Assembly (NCBI GenBank): GCA_020636215.1
Contig: JACJYG010000004.1
Span: forward strand, 558,001 to 622,000
DNA length: 64,000 nt
Source of the DNA: Lewinellaceae bacterium
Lineage (GTDB): Bacteria > Bacteroidota > Bacteroidia > Chitinophagales > Saprospiraceae
Direction of reading: 5' to 3'
The notes under the pieces are model-generated. The model saw only the letters and a program-made list of their open reading frames with translations, searched no databases and was not told the origin of the DNA. The position numbers and the translations under genes were made by a program. This document shows positions 36,474 through 45,267 of the stretch, piece after piece; the stretch's first letter is position 1; each line of letters starts with the position of its first letter.

Positions 36474-36746
36474 TTAAATTGTAAGACTTATAATAACAAG
36501 CATTCCAATTATATACACGGGGATCAATAGTATTTGACCCCAAAGAATATATTGATACGCCCGCTTCTTTCCTGAATTTTCTTCCTCTTTTATTAGTTTA
36601 TAAAAATCCATCCATTGTTTTGGGGTGTTCCACAGATAGCTTACGCTTCCCCCCTTTTTTTCCATGATTCCTAACATCTTAAACCAGAGGATCATGCCTA
36701 TTACTCCAAAGATTAGCAAGTATATGAATGGAACTATAAGCATCAT
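36474..36746 (-). CDS. Small two-helix membrane protein next to a HepT remnant
   Basis: A 90-residue protein with hydrophobic segments near both ends (LIVPFIYLLIFGVIGMILWF and ILWGQILLIPVYIIGMLVII) and a charged middle. Its ATG overlaps the stop of the HepT-like remnant (ATGA), which suggests the two were co-transcribed. I do not recognise the family. Base composition is more AT-rich than neighbours, which fits acquired DNA. Confidence 0.6.
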   Translation of the reverse strand: MMLIVPFIYLLIFGVIGMILWFKMLGIMEKKGGSVSYLWNTPKQWMDFYKLIKEEENSGKKRAYQYILWGQILLIPVYIIGMLVIISLTI

Positions 36747-36928
36747 TCTTTCTTTATTTTCTTGGAATAGCTGACTGGAATATCCGTCGAAAGTTTCAAA
36801 ATCCGGCTCATTGCTTCTCCAATTATTTCAATATTCCGTTCAACCGCCCGCTTCGTTTTTATGTCTTCCTCAAATTCATGACAACTTCTCGGTTCCGGAA
36901 GGAACTCGTTGATTTCAGCAATTGCTTT
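36743..36928 (-). pseudogene. HepT-like (DUF86/HEPN) toxin remnant
   Basis: 61 codons reading KAIAEINEFLPEPRSCHEFE and on through KRAVERNIEIIGEAMSRILK, a clear match to the middle of HepT/DUF86 HEPN ribonuclease toxins. The upstream frame has stops immediately before (TGA, TAG) close to the IS end, and the C-terminus ends SKKIKKE where full HepT continues into the RX4-6H active site. So both ends are lost and no activity is expected. No MNT antitoxin is nearby. Confidence 0.65.
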
Positions 36929-36981
36929 TCACTAGCCATGTAACCATCCCCCGTGGGCAAAGCCAACAGGCCATAAAACTA

Positions 36982-38647
36982 AGTTTGACTTTACTACTTT
37001 TTCCGAGTGTCAAGCCACGGCTTGCGTAAGCAAGAACCAAAGGTGGCGAATTTTGGCGGAATAACTTCCGACAGGGGGCTGAAAATGGCTTATCGATAGT
37101 TCGGCCTTTCGCCATATCTCCAGCCTCACGGCGGAGAGGACGTCCGAGAAGGTGACGCCCGTTTTCCGGTACCAGGCCGTGACATTAGGCTGTATCGCGC
37201 AGCGCTGGTGTAAGGTGTTTGCCATCAGGCAAACGATAGAGAAAAGGGCCATCAAGCACGGGGTGGAACGTTCAATGGCCAGATCCGACCATTGCCTCTG
37301 GCTTTCCACGCCCAGGTGGCGGCGCACTTCGGCGAAGGTGACTTCAACCCGCCAGCGGCGCACGAAGAAAGATACGATTTTTTCGGCGGATAATTCCGTG
37401 TCGGTGCAAGCCAGCAGTACAGGTTCAAGCCCTCCTTCGGGGTCTTTGACAAGTACCCATTTGACTTTAACCATCACCTCATTGTTTCTATGCCAGATGG
37501 CCACGCCCGAGGTGATCAACATTTCTTTGTGGCGCTTGCCATACCACTCGGAAAAGATGACGCGCGTCCATTTGATGCGCTTATCGGTGAGCCGCTTTTT
37601 CATGTCAAGCAAGCGTTTGCCCTTTGGGGGCTTCGGGCCTGGCTTGCTCTCGGGCCACTTTTGGGGAGGCAAATGGAACAAGCGGGCGTTGAGCTTCATG
37701 CGTACGATCATGCCAATATCCAGGCTTTGAGCGTGCATGAGCAGTTCGTAAACGGCAAAAGTGCCGTCTCCTGTCAAATAGATTGGCCGGTTTAATGCAG
37801 TAGCGTTGCGGCTCAACCAGGTGATTAATTGCCGGGCCCAATCGGTGAGCTTTTTGGGTTGCTTACCGCGAGACTTGTAAAAGCGCTCCGAAGGGCAAAG
37901 GGCTGTTAACACGGGAAGTGCCCAAAATACGCCAGCTTCCAGCCAGGGCAGGCCGGTTAGGAGCATCAAAGACAGCCAACGCAGGCCGCTGCATTTGACA
38001 AAATGGCTCTTTGAGGAGCGAACCGGGTCACGGTAAATACCCCGCTTTTTGATCTTGGCTCCCCAGCGGCGCTCGATCGTATCGTCAAAGCCGAAAACCA
38101 AGGCTTCGCCAGGGCCAACAAAAACATCGGCGAGTAGCTTAAGCAGCACCCCCGACAGCCGCCTAGCGGACCACTTGTCCTGGCTCAGCAGGCGGTGATA
38201 TTTGGGGAAGCAACGCTCCGCTTGTAAGCCTATGCTCCGCAGCAAGTTGCACACCGTGCGGCTGCCCGGGCAAATGATGGCGCCAGTGATCAGTAAAAGG
38301 GCTTTTGGCCATACGTCTTTACGGAAAGCCGTAGAAAAAACCGATATTGTGCGTTGAAATCCTGGTGGTAATGTTAGCATCTCTTGGAGGGTTGGTATAC
38401 TCCAAGATACTAATCGCCAGGATTTCTTCTCATCATAAGGCTACCCTGTAACACTTGGCAATCGGCTGCTCTAACACGTTTCAAGCCAGAGCCCGCTGGG
38501 CATGCCTTCGCTAAAGCTCCGGCAGCCGAAGAAAAGCACACCCTGGCGCCAATCGGCACAGGCCCTAGCCTGCCCGGGTTTCGCCCTCGGATGAGGGCCA
38601 GCCTCGGACGACGGGTACAGCGCAGGAAAAAGTAGTAAAGTCAAACT
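36982..38647. mobile_element. Insertion sequence (DDE transposase, 23-bp terminal inverted repeats), 1666 bp
   Basis: The left end 36982-37004 and right end 38625-38647 are perfect inverted repeats of 23 bp (right end begins GGAAAAAGTAGTAAAG). They enclose one transposase gene (37010-38380) and about 240 bp of noncoding DNA on its start side. No target-site duplication is visible in the flanks, so the copy may have been rearranged after insertion. Confidence 0.92.
37010..38380 (-). CDS. IS701/DDE_5-like transposase
   Basis: A 456-residue transposase. Family-like features: GSRTVCNLLRSIGLQAERCF and KYHRLLSQDKWSARRLSGVL at the N-terminus, first acidic residue in LVFGFDDTIERRWGAKI, GIYRDPVRSSKSHFVK, second acidic region in YLTGDGTFAVYELL, and the C-terminal Glu region RRWRVEVTFAEVRRHLGVE. 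It appears full length and intact. I am confident in DDE transposase; the exact IS family (IS701 versus an IS4 relative) is less certain. Confidence 0.9.
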   Translation of the reverse strand: MLTLPPGFQRTISVFSTAFRKDVWPKALLLITGAIICPGSRTVCNLLRSIGLQAERCFPKYHRLLSQDKWSARRLSGVLLKLLADVFVGPGEALVFGFDDTIERRWGAKIKKRGIYRDPVRSSKSHFVKCSGLRWLSLMLLTGLPWLEAGVFWALPVLTALCPSERFYKSRGKQPKKLTDWARQLITWLSRNATALNRPIYLTGDGTFAVYELLMHAQSLDIGMIVRMKLNARLFHLPPQKWPESKPGPKPPKGKRLLDMKKRLTDKRIKWTRVIFSEWYGKRHKEMLITSGVAIWHRNNEVMVKVKWVLVKDPEGGLEPVLLACTDTELSAEKIVSFFVRRWRVEVTFAEVRRHLGVESQRQWSDLAIERSTPCLMALFSIVCLMANTLHQRCAIQPNVTAWYRKTGVTFSDVLSAVRLEIWRKAELSISHFQPPVGSYSAKIRHLWFLLTQAVA

Positions 38648-38686
38648 AAGGCAGCCGGACTTCCATCCCCCAGCCCGGCCCCTTAC

Positions 38687-39943
38687 CTAATCCCCCGGCC
38701 CTGTCAGCGCCGGAGCCGGCTCCACCGCCGGCCGCCGCGCGATGGCCGCCATCCGCCGGAACCCGAACCACACCAGCACGCAAAAAAACATGAGCAGGTA
38801 CCAGAGGGAGGAGAAGCCAAAATGCTCCGCCACCTGAAGGCCCAGGTTGGGCGATATGATATGGGAAACGGAGTAGGTCATCGTAAACAAGGCCATGTAC
38901 TGCCCGCGGTTCTTATCGTTGGTGAAGTCGAGGGCCATTGTCGCGATGAAAGGCAGGCTGAGCATTTCCCCTACCGTCATCAGCATCATGCAGGCGAAAG
39001 CCACGCCCCAGAACGCCCCGAAAATATTGAATAGCAAATACGAAAACCCAATGAGCAAAGTACCGATGCTCACAATCTGCCACTTGCCGAAACGATGTTC
39101 CACCAGATAGATCAACGGCATCTCCACCAAAGCGATCACCAAACCATTGACCGCCATCAGCCGGCCGATCTGCCCTTCATCGAGGAATATTTCCTGCTTG
39201 AAAAAGACGGGCATGGTGGAAAATAACTGCATAAAGGCAATGCCATTGAGCAGCACCAGCAACAGGAAGATCAGATATTTCCCATCGCGGTAAGCGGAAG
39301 AAGAAGCCAACACCAGGCCCTCGCCTGAGCTTTCCCTTTCTTCCCTCGGCCGTTCCCGGACCGGCAGCGCCAGGCGGAAGAAGATAGCGGCAGAAATACA
39401 AGTCAGGCCATCCACCCAGAACAAAGCCTTATACCCCACGCTGGCGGCCAGCAGTCCGCCAACGGCCGGGCCGACGGCCCAGCCCAGGTTGACCGCCAGG
39501 CGCAACAGGCCCATCGCCCGCGTGCGGTTCTCCGGGCGACTGTACGTAGCCAGCGCCGCAAAGTTGGCCGGGCGGAACGCATCGGCCAGGGTGCTGACCA
39601 CGAACACCATGGCCCCAAAAGCCCAGATATTGCCGGCATATCCCAACCCTATAAAAGCCAGGCCGCTTAGCAGCAAGGACCAGAACTGAACCTGGTAAAA
39701 GCCGATCCGGTCGGTCAGCTTCCCACCCAGGAACGACCCCAGCACCGAGCCCGCGCCAAAAGCACTCATCACCCAGCCCGCCTGTCCCAGGCTGTAGCCC
39801 ATTACCTGGGTCAGGTAAACAGTCATGAAAGGGATAACCATCGTCCCGCTCCGGTTGATCAGCATCACGCCGGAGAGGAGCCATACCTCGCGCGAGAAAC
39901 CGCGGAAGGAATTCAGATAGTGGGTAAGGACTCTGGAGGCCAT
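38687..39943 (-). CDS. MFS transporter (drug/sugar efflux type)
   Basis: A 418-residue major-facilitator protein with 12 predicted membrane helices. I chose the ATG at 39943 (MASRVLTHYLNSF). Motif A-like loop is GGKLTDRIGFYQVQ between helices 2 and 3. It has LAVNLGWAVGPAVGGLLAAS in helix 5 (motif C region), a polar central loop (PREERESSGEGLVL) and YMALFTMTYSVSHIISPNLG near the end. Proton-driven export of an unknown compound is the likely role. Confidence 0.9.
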   Translation of the reverse strand: MASRVLTHYLNSFRGFSREVWLLSGVMLINRSGTMVIPFMTVYLTQVMGYSLGQAGWVMSAFGAGSVLGSFLGGKLTDRIGFYQVQFWSLLLSGLAFIGLGYAGNIWAFGAMVFVVSTLADAFRPANFAALATYSRPENRTRAMGLLRLAVNLGWAVGPAVGGLLAASVGYKALFWVDGLTCISAAIFFRLALPVRERPREERESSGEGLVLASSSAYRDGKYLIFLLLVLLNGIAFMQLFSTMPVFFKQEIFLDEGQIGRLMAVNGLVIALVEMPLIYLVEHRFGKWQIVSIGTLLIGFSYLLFNIFGAFWGVAFACMMLMTVGEMLSLPFIATMALDFTNDKNRGQYMALFTMTYSVSHIISPNLGLQVAEHFGFSSLWYLLMFFCVLVWFGFRRMAAIARRPAVEPAPALTGPGD

Positions 39944-40217
39944 CGGGTGTTCGGTTTCAGTTGGCGGCGGTTTCTGGCCCGACAAGCTTCTGCAAGCCGA
40001 AAACCTCCGCCAACTAGATGAAGTGAGCCATTTACGTTGATTGTATATCACTTACCATATTCGGGTTGGAATAGTTCCTGGAAAAAAACTATTATTATTG
40101 ATGGATTATCAAGGGGTTAGGGAGGTGGAAAAATGATTTTCCGGCGGTTGAGGGATTTGCGAAGCTTTTCTGTTCCCGGCTTTACTTTTTCAGAATAATT
40201 GTCGCAATAAAAGAACT

Positions 40218-40971
40218 ATGAGAAAATTCGCACTTTTCGCGTTTTTGATAGGAATAAATACCGGGCTTTTTGCCCAACAAAGCCCCTGGGGGCTGGTGTA
40301 TGAAATTACTCCCGAAGAAGCGCTGGATCTGTATACAGCGCAGGATTGGATGGCGCAACACCTTTGAAACGGCGCAGATACTGGAAGTTCTGTTACCGAA
40401 AATACTGGAAGGGATTAAAGCGGAACAATGGCCGGCCCGCCTTGAGTTGAACGGCAATAAGTATTCCAATTTCCCCCTCTTGATAGAACTCGAGCCGGCG
40501 CAGCCGGTACAAATAAGTAAAGCCGGCGCCGCCCCCCTTTACCTCACGGCTTACCAAACCTTCTTTAACCAACGCCCCGAAGCCCGGGGCGGGCTATTCG
40601 ACATCCAAACGGAACTCTGGCAAAATGGCCGCCCGGCGCAAAGCCTCGTGCAGGGCCTGCCCGCCCAGCTCAAAGTACAGCTAAAAGTCAGCACCGGCGC
40701 CGATTACGTGATGCTGGAGGTTCCCATCCCCGCCGGCTGCAGCTACTTCCGCGAGCCCAATGGCCATCGCGGCGTGGAGGTGCACCGCGAGTACTTCCGC
40801 CATCAGACGGCTATCTTCTGCGAGCGCCTGGAGCCGGGGCGTTATGAGTTTGTCATTGAGCTGGAGCCACGCTTTACCGGGCAGTTCATCCTCAATCCCG
40901 CCAAGGCGAAGCTGATGTATTTTCCGGTGTTTTTTGGGCGGACGGGGGTGGGGAAGGTGGCAGTGGAATGA
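40218..40971 (+). pseudogene. Alpha-2-macroglobulin-family remnant (signal peptide joined to C-terminal domain)
   Basis: The ATG at 40218 opens a signal peptide (MRKFALFAFLIGINTGLFAQ) and about 30 residues ending DWMAQHL. The frame then changes near 40355 to WRNTFETAQILEVLLP, the end of a bacterial A2M thioester-domain region, and runs to the C-terminal receptor-like domain (YVMLEVPIPAGCSY, EVHREYFRHQTAIFCE, LNPAKAKLMYFPVFFG). A normal bacterial A2M is about 1500-2000 residues; the bait and thioester parts are missing. A large internal deletion is the simplest reading. Confidence 0.7.
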
Positions 40972-40976
40972 TGCTG

Positions 40977-41008
40977 TGGATACTGTAGATACTGTAGATA
41001 CTGTGGAT
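40977..41008. repeat. 9-bp array (GATACTGTA)
   Basis: Three to four copies of GATACTGTA starting 6 bp after the stop of the A2M remnant (40971). Confidence 0.8.
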
Positions 41009-41161
41009 GCCGGAGCGAAGCGAAGGCCCCGTACCGGCTTTTGCCGGTCGGGGCTATGGATATTTACCCGGCCGAGTGAAACGAGGACGGGAGGTGGATG
41101 TGGAGCGAAGCGGCCATTATCTATTCCGTACCTAACGGCACGGGCATTACAAACACCCTAA

Positions 41162-41348
41162 TTTTCTACCAATAGCGCGTCCCTACAGGACGCTTCAAAA
41201 ACATTCACCGGAAGCACAGAAACCAAATAAGCTTGGAGAGGAAGTTAACTATAAATGTTCTTCACTAGATTCGAGCCTGCAGACTCGAAAAAGTCCCGTT
41301 AGGGACTGAATATTGGTAGAAAAAACAGCCACACATCCCTTTGGGATT
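41162..41348. repeat. Inverted pair of REP-like elements
   Basis: Copy 1 (41162-41193) reads TTTTCTACCAATA then GTCCCTACAGGAC. Copy 2 (41291-41324) is the same family inverted: GTCCCGTTAGGGAC then TATTGGTAGAAAA. Between them is TTCGAG/CTCGAA (41270-41289), and after them ATCCC-TTT-GGGAT (41335-41348). The region 40972-41401 contains no gene. Such paired palindromes in Bacteroidota are usually linked to REP-associated transposases, none of which is in this window. Confidence 0.75.
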
Positions 41349-41401
41349 GAGCAATGTCCAAATCATCCATTAAGGGAAGCGAGCTCGGTTGAGCCCAACG
41401 C

Positions 41402-43045
41402 TCACCTCAACAGAGACACATCACCGGTAAAGCTTTCTTCACGGCTTATCTCCGAAGTTGGGCCCTTTACTGTAAACTGTATGATGTAGAAATAAGTATC
41501 CGACGGGGCAGGCTTGCCGTCTAGGGTTCCATCCCAGGCATCGTCCTGATTGTCGGAGCGGAAGACTTCTTCTCCCCAGCGGTTGAAAAGGCGCAGGTTG
41601 AAGTTACTAATGGTGCAGGCCTCTGAGAATAGCAAGCCAAAGGTGTCGTTGGCGCCGTCATCGTTGGGGGTAAACGCATTGGGTACATTGGTAAAACAGA
41701 AGCAGTCTCTCCCGACAACATTGGTGGAAAACGTTTCCGAGCAACTTTCCAGGATAATTTCTACCGCGTAAAGGCCAGATTCATAAACGGCGAGGGTAGG
41801 CATCGTGCTGCTGTCTTGCCAGAGGTAGGCAGCGCCTTCGGTTGTGGCATCCAGCAACAGGGTATCGCCGAAGCACAGCAAAGATTCCTCCATCAAGGGG
41901 TTATCCGGCCGGGGGCTAATGTCCACTTGCTGGGTAAGAGTGTCCTGCGAACTACAGGCGCCTGCGATCAGCCTGATGGTGTATTCACCAGGAGTATCGT
42001 AGGTATGCACAGGGTTAGCTGCGGTGGAGTTATTGTCGGCGGAAGCAGGGTCCCCAAAATCCCAGAAGTAAGAGCGGGCTTTGGAATTGTTTTCCAATCC
42101 GATTGGGCTGCCGACACAAGCTCCTGTAGCCTCGAAGGCCGCTTCGGCAATACAGCGGTTGGCGTAACTGAAAGCGAAATAAGGCAGGCTTTCCGATAAA
42201 GCCGGGCTGGATAGCACCGCTCCGGTCGCCAGTGATATGGTGAATAAACGGAGGGTATTACCGGCGTCTCTGCCTGGAAAAGAAAGGGTGTTGTTTTGCA
42301 AATTGAGGCTCTGATCGCCGTAGATATAGCCGTTGGGCGCAATATCGGCGTTGGAGATCAGGACAGACGTCCCCGTAGCCGGATCGAGCCTCAGCAGCCG
42401 GGCGCCAGCGCCCACCAGTCCGTATAGAAAGCCATCTTCACAGTTGTATTCCATGCTTTTTAACTGAAGGCCCGCCGGCAACTGATACTCGCTGAGCACG
42501 GCCGCCGTTTCGGTATCCAGGATAAAAAAGCGGTCATTAAGCCCATCTTCATTGATAATGAACAGCCGGTTATTGTAAGGGTCAATGGAAGCCGTTGTCG
42601 CATCAGACATCGGAAGCGGAACCGATCCGACGACTTCCCCCTGGCCCGTATCGGGGTCGATCGCGATCAGGCCGCTATTCTCCTGTATGGTGTAAAGGCG
42701 TCCATCGAGGCAATGGTATTTTACAAAACTGGGATTGGTAGGCAGTGGAATGTTGTTTTGCACCGCACCAGTAGCCAAATCGAGGGTGAGTAAACGCCGG
42801 TTAAAGCCCGGATCGGAGAATACAAAAAAGAACTGGCCATCTTCCAGTCCAATCGTTTCGGTAAACAGCAAAATCGAACCATCGTAAATCGGCGCCGATG
42901 AAAGCACAACCTGGCCGCCGCTAATAGGGTCGATCGTGGCCAGGCGCCTGTCGCCATTCAGAAAGTAGAGCGTTCCCTCGCTCTGAGCACTTAGAGCAGA
43001 AACGCTGATCAGGAGTAAGGTAGAGAATAGTAGCTGCTTTGTCAC
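41402..43045 (-). CDS. Surface/secreted PKD protein with type B sorting domain
   Basis: A 547-residue protein starting with GTG at 43045 (no in-frame ATG gives a better start), followed by a signal peptide (TKQLLFSTLLLISVSALSAQ). About residues 25-290 are beta-propeller-like repeats (ATIDPISGGQVVLSS, LLTLDLATGAVQNN, LLRLDPATGTSVLIS). A PKD domain follows (RSYFWDFGDPASAD, HTYDTPGEYTIRLI). The last 90 residues are a gliding-motility-type (type B) C-terminal domain (VPNAFTPNDDGANDTFGL, LRLFNRWGEEVFRS, TYFYIIQFTVKG), which marks it for type IX secretion. Confidence 0.92.
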   Translation of the reverse strand: MTKQLLFSTLLLISVSALSAQSEGTLYFLNGDRRLATIDPISGGQVVLSSAPIYDGSILLFTETIGLEDGQFFFVFSDPGFNRRLLTLDLATGAVQNNIPLPTNPSFVKYHCLDGRLYTIQENSGLIAIDPDTGQGEVVGSVPLPMSDATTASIDPYNNRLFIINEDGLNDRFFILDTETAAVLSEYQLPAGLQLKSMEYNCEDGFLYGLVGAGARLLRLDPATGTSVLISNADIAPNGYIYGDQSLNLQNNTLSFPGRDAGNTLRLFTISLATGAVLSSPALSESLPYFAFSYANRCIAEAAFEATGACVGSPIGLENNSKARSYFWDFGDPASADNNSTAANPVHTYDTPGEYTIRLIAGACSSQDTLTQQVDISPRPDNPLMEESLLCFGDTLLLDATTEGAAYLWQDSSTMPTLAVYESGLYAVEIILESCSETFSTNVVGRDCFCFTNVPNAFTPNDDGANDTFGLLFSEACTISNFNLRLFNRWGEEVFRSDNQDDAWDGTLDGKPAPSDTYFYIIQFTVKGPTSEISREESFTGDVSLLR

Positions 43046-43142
43046 GGGAATTATTAATTTAGGAGGCTAATTTAAAAGTAGTTTTTTTTTCATCCAAATG
43101 GTGGTGCTACCACTAGCATCATTGCCCTTTCTACTATCTTCC

Positions 43143-44123
43143 CTATGACACCCTCAGCACGATCTTCCCCACATTGCGGTTAGCTTCCATATAGCGATGC
43201 GCCTCGGCAACGTCTTTCCAATCGAACACCGAATCCACTATCGGCTTCAGCGTTCCTTCCTCAAAAAGGGGCCAGGCGAAGCGGAACAAATCCTGGGCGA
43301 GGGCGATCTTGTACTCCAGGGTACGGGCCCGCAGCGTGGAGCCAGTAATTTGCAGGCGTTTGCGAAGGACAGAGCTAATATTGAGCTGCTCGGTTTTTAC
43401 CCCGCCCATCAGCGCCAGTAGGATGAGCCGGCCATCAGTGCGCAACACATTGATGTTTTGCTGAAAATAGGGCGCGCCGATGAAATCCAGGGCCACGTCA
43501 GCGCCCTGCTGCTGCGTATAGGCCAGGACGGCGGCCTCAAAATCTTCTTCCCGGTAATCGATGGCTTTTTCAGCGCCAAGTTCCAGACAAATAGCGTGTT
43601 TAGAAGCCGAAGCGGTTACCATAGAACGAGCGCCCATAACCCGGGCCAACTGGATCGCCGCCGTGCCTACCCCACTTCCGCCGGCATGAATGAGCACTGT
43701 TTCACCGGCCTGAAGGCGCGCCAGCCATTGCAGCGCCTGAAAGCCCGTCAGGAACACTTCGGGAATAGCGGCAGCCTGCTCTGCGTCCATCCCGCCGGGA
43801 ATCGGCAGCGCCATGTCTTCATGAACGACAGCGTACTCTGCATAGCCGCCCCCGCCCAGCAAACCGCAAACGCGATCGCCGGGCTGCCATTTGGTGACAC
43901 CTTTACCCACTTCCGCGACAGTGCCGGCCATCTCCAGTCCGAGAATGGGGCTTTCCCCAGGCGGAGGAGGATATTTACCCTGCCGCTGCAAAGTATCCGC
44001 ACGGTTCAAGGCCGTAGCTTCTACGCGGACGAGCACTTCCTGTTCCGATGGTTTGGGAGTAGGAAAGGAGCCCAGGAATAATTGTTCCGGGCCGCCGAAA
44101 GTGGTAAGCTGGATGGCTTGCAT
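43143..44123 (-). CDS. NAD(P)H-dependent quinone oxidoreductase (MDR family, PIG3-like)
   Basis: A 326-residue zinc-free medium-chain oxidoreductase. I chose the ATG at 44123 (MQAIQLTTFGGPE). It has the GroES-like N-terminal domain (VRVEATALNRADTLQRQGKYPPPPG, LGLEMAGTVAEVGKGV), PGDRVCGLLGGGGYAEYAVV and the NADPH-binding LIHAGGSGVGTAAIQLARVMG. The pattern NRADTLQRQGKYPPPPG is that of the PIG3/quinone-reductase branch. It reduces quinones with NADPH, probably in redox defence. Confidence 0.93.
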   Translation of the reverse strand: MQAIQLTTFGGPEQLFLGSFPTPKPSEQEVLVRVEATALNRADTLQRQGKYPPPPGESPILGLEMAGTVAEVGKGVTKWQPGDRVCGLLGGGGYAEYAVVHEDMALPIPGGMDAEQAAAIPEVFLTGFQALQWLARLQAGETVLIHAGGSGVGTAAIQLARVMGARSMVTASASKHAICLELGAEKAIDYREEDFEAAVLAYTQQQGADVALDFIGAPYFQQNINVLRTDGRLILLALMGGVKTEQLNISSVLRKRLQITGSTLRARTLEYKIALAQDLFRFAWPLFEEGTLKPIVDSVFDWKDVAEAHRYMEANRNVGKIVLRVS

Positions 44124-44187
44124 AGCTGTTAGGTATATTGTTATAGGGCTATATTGTTTGGCGTGGGGGGGCGCAGTACCGTACATC

Positions 44188-44382
44188 GTTTAGACTTTGG
44201 ACGTTCCTGGTTTTGAAATCGGAAATCAGAAATTTTACCCGGAGAGCTATAGCGAAGAGGAGCTGAAGTGGGAAAGAGCCAGGAATGGCAGTGGATCGCC
44301 TGTTTTTCCGCCTTCCGAATTCCCATTTCCCACTTCCAGCCAGGACAAGCGGGGTGTTTTCGCAAGCGTCCAAAGTCTAAAC
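44188..44382. repeat. Foldback element with 16-bp inverted ends
   Basis: GTTTAGACTTTGGACG (44188-44203) is repeated inverted at 44367-44382. Inside, GAAGTGGGAAA and TTTCCCACTTC form a second inverted pair. No gene is inside. It may be a MITE-like element or a terminator-type foldback between the genes at 44123 and 44410. Confidence 0.5.
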
Positions 44383-44409
44383 ACCGTACACACCCGAGGA
44401 ACAGCCTTG

Positions 44410-45030
44410 CTATAACTTGAACAGGTGCCCCATTTCGTCCTGCTTGGTCTTCAGGTATTTAAAATTTTCTTTCTTCGGCTCAATAACCAGAGGGATACGG
44501 CTGACAACCTGCACGTTGGAATGCTCCACGGCCTCGATCTTATCCGGGTTATTGGTCAGCAGATGGATGCGGGTAATGCCCAGGGCGTCCAGCATTTCGA
44601 TAGCAATATGATACTGTCGGGCGTCCACTTCCAGGCCAAGGTGAAGGTTGGCGTCGACGGTATTGAGCCCGCGGTCCTGGAGGTTATAGGCTTTCAGTTT
44701 GTTGATAATACCGATGCCGCGGCCCTCCTGCCGGAGATAGAGGACTACACCCTGTCGTTCAGCAGCCAGTTCCATGGCTTTGTGCAGTTGTTCCCCGCAA
44801 TCACAGCGTTTGGAGCCAAAGAGGTCGCCGGTGATACACTCGGAATGGATCCGGGTGAGGACCGGTTCAGCGATATTGCAATTTTCGTGTATCAGCGCCA
44901 GGTGAGGCATCCATTCCTCCTCTCTTTCTGAGAAGGCGATCATCCTGAAGTTCCCCCAGGGTGTCGGGATAAGGGCCTCTGCCTGTTTTTTCACCGTACT
45001 CTTTTTTATTGGTTCAATCTTTTTAACCAT
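44410..45030 (-). CDS. ribA: GTP cyclohydrolase II
   Basis: A 206-residue zinc enzyme that opens the GTP ring in the first step of riboflavin synthesis. I chose the ATG at 45030 because AGGA lies 9 nt upstream; an ATG at 45051 has no such site. Motifs: zinc site CITGDLFGSKRCDCGEQL, catalytic LRQEGRGIGIINKLKAYNLQ, TVDANLHLGLEVDARQYHIA and LLTNNPDKIEAVE. It is stand-alone rather than fused to a RibB domain, and no other rib genes are nearby. Confidence 0.95.
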   Translation of the reverse strand: MVKKIEPIKKSTVKKQAEALIPTPWGNFRMIAFSEREEEWMPHLALIHENCNIAEPVLTRIHSECITGDLFGSKRCDCGEQLHKAMELAAERQGVVLYLRQEGRGIGIINKLKAYNLQDRGLNTVDANLHLGLEVDARQYHIAIEMLDALGITRIHLLTNNPDKIEAVEHSNVQVVSRIPLVIEPKKENFKYLKTKQDEMGHLFKL

Positions 45031-45074
45031 TCGGAATTTCCTTTGCAGCATAATGCCGGAGCGAAGTACCGGCA

Positions 45075-45082
45075 CAAAAGTA
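45075..45082 (-). promoter_or_regulatory. -7 box (TACTTTTG) for ribA
   Basis: Minus-strand TACTTTTG, 45 bp upstream of the start at 45030, fits TAnnTTTG. No FMN-riboswitch-like conserved sequence is seen in the short leader. Confidence 0.45.
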
Positions 45083-45211
45083 CAGCTTCTTCGCTGGCAA
45101 TGCCAGAACTACAACGTCAAATTTGAAACCCCTGAAGGCTTTAAAAGTTTCAAACAACCATTTCGACTTACCGACGTACCAAAGATCACAGAACAAGAAA
45201 TTAGAAAATCT

Positions 45212-45219
45212 TACCTTTG
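45212..45219 (+). promoter_or_regulatory. -7 box (TACCTTTG) for the metal-efflux operon
   Basis: TACCTTTG lies 48 bp before the ATG at 45268 and fits TAnnTTTG. Confidence 0.5.
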
Positions 45220-45267
45220 TGCCTGTTCACTAAACTTTTCGACACCTTGTCCGTTTTTGACCATTAG

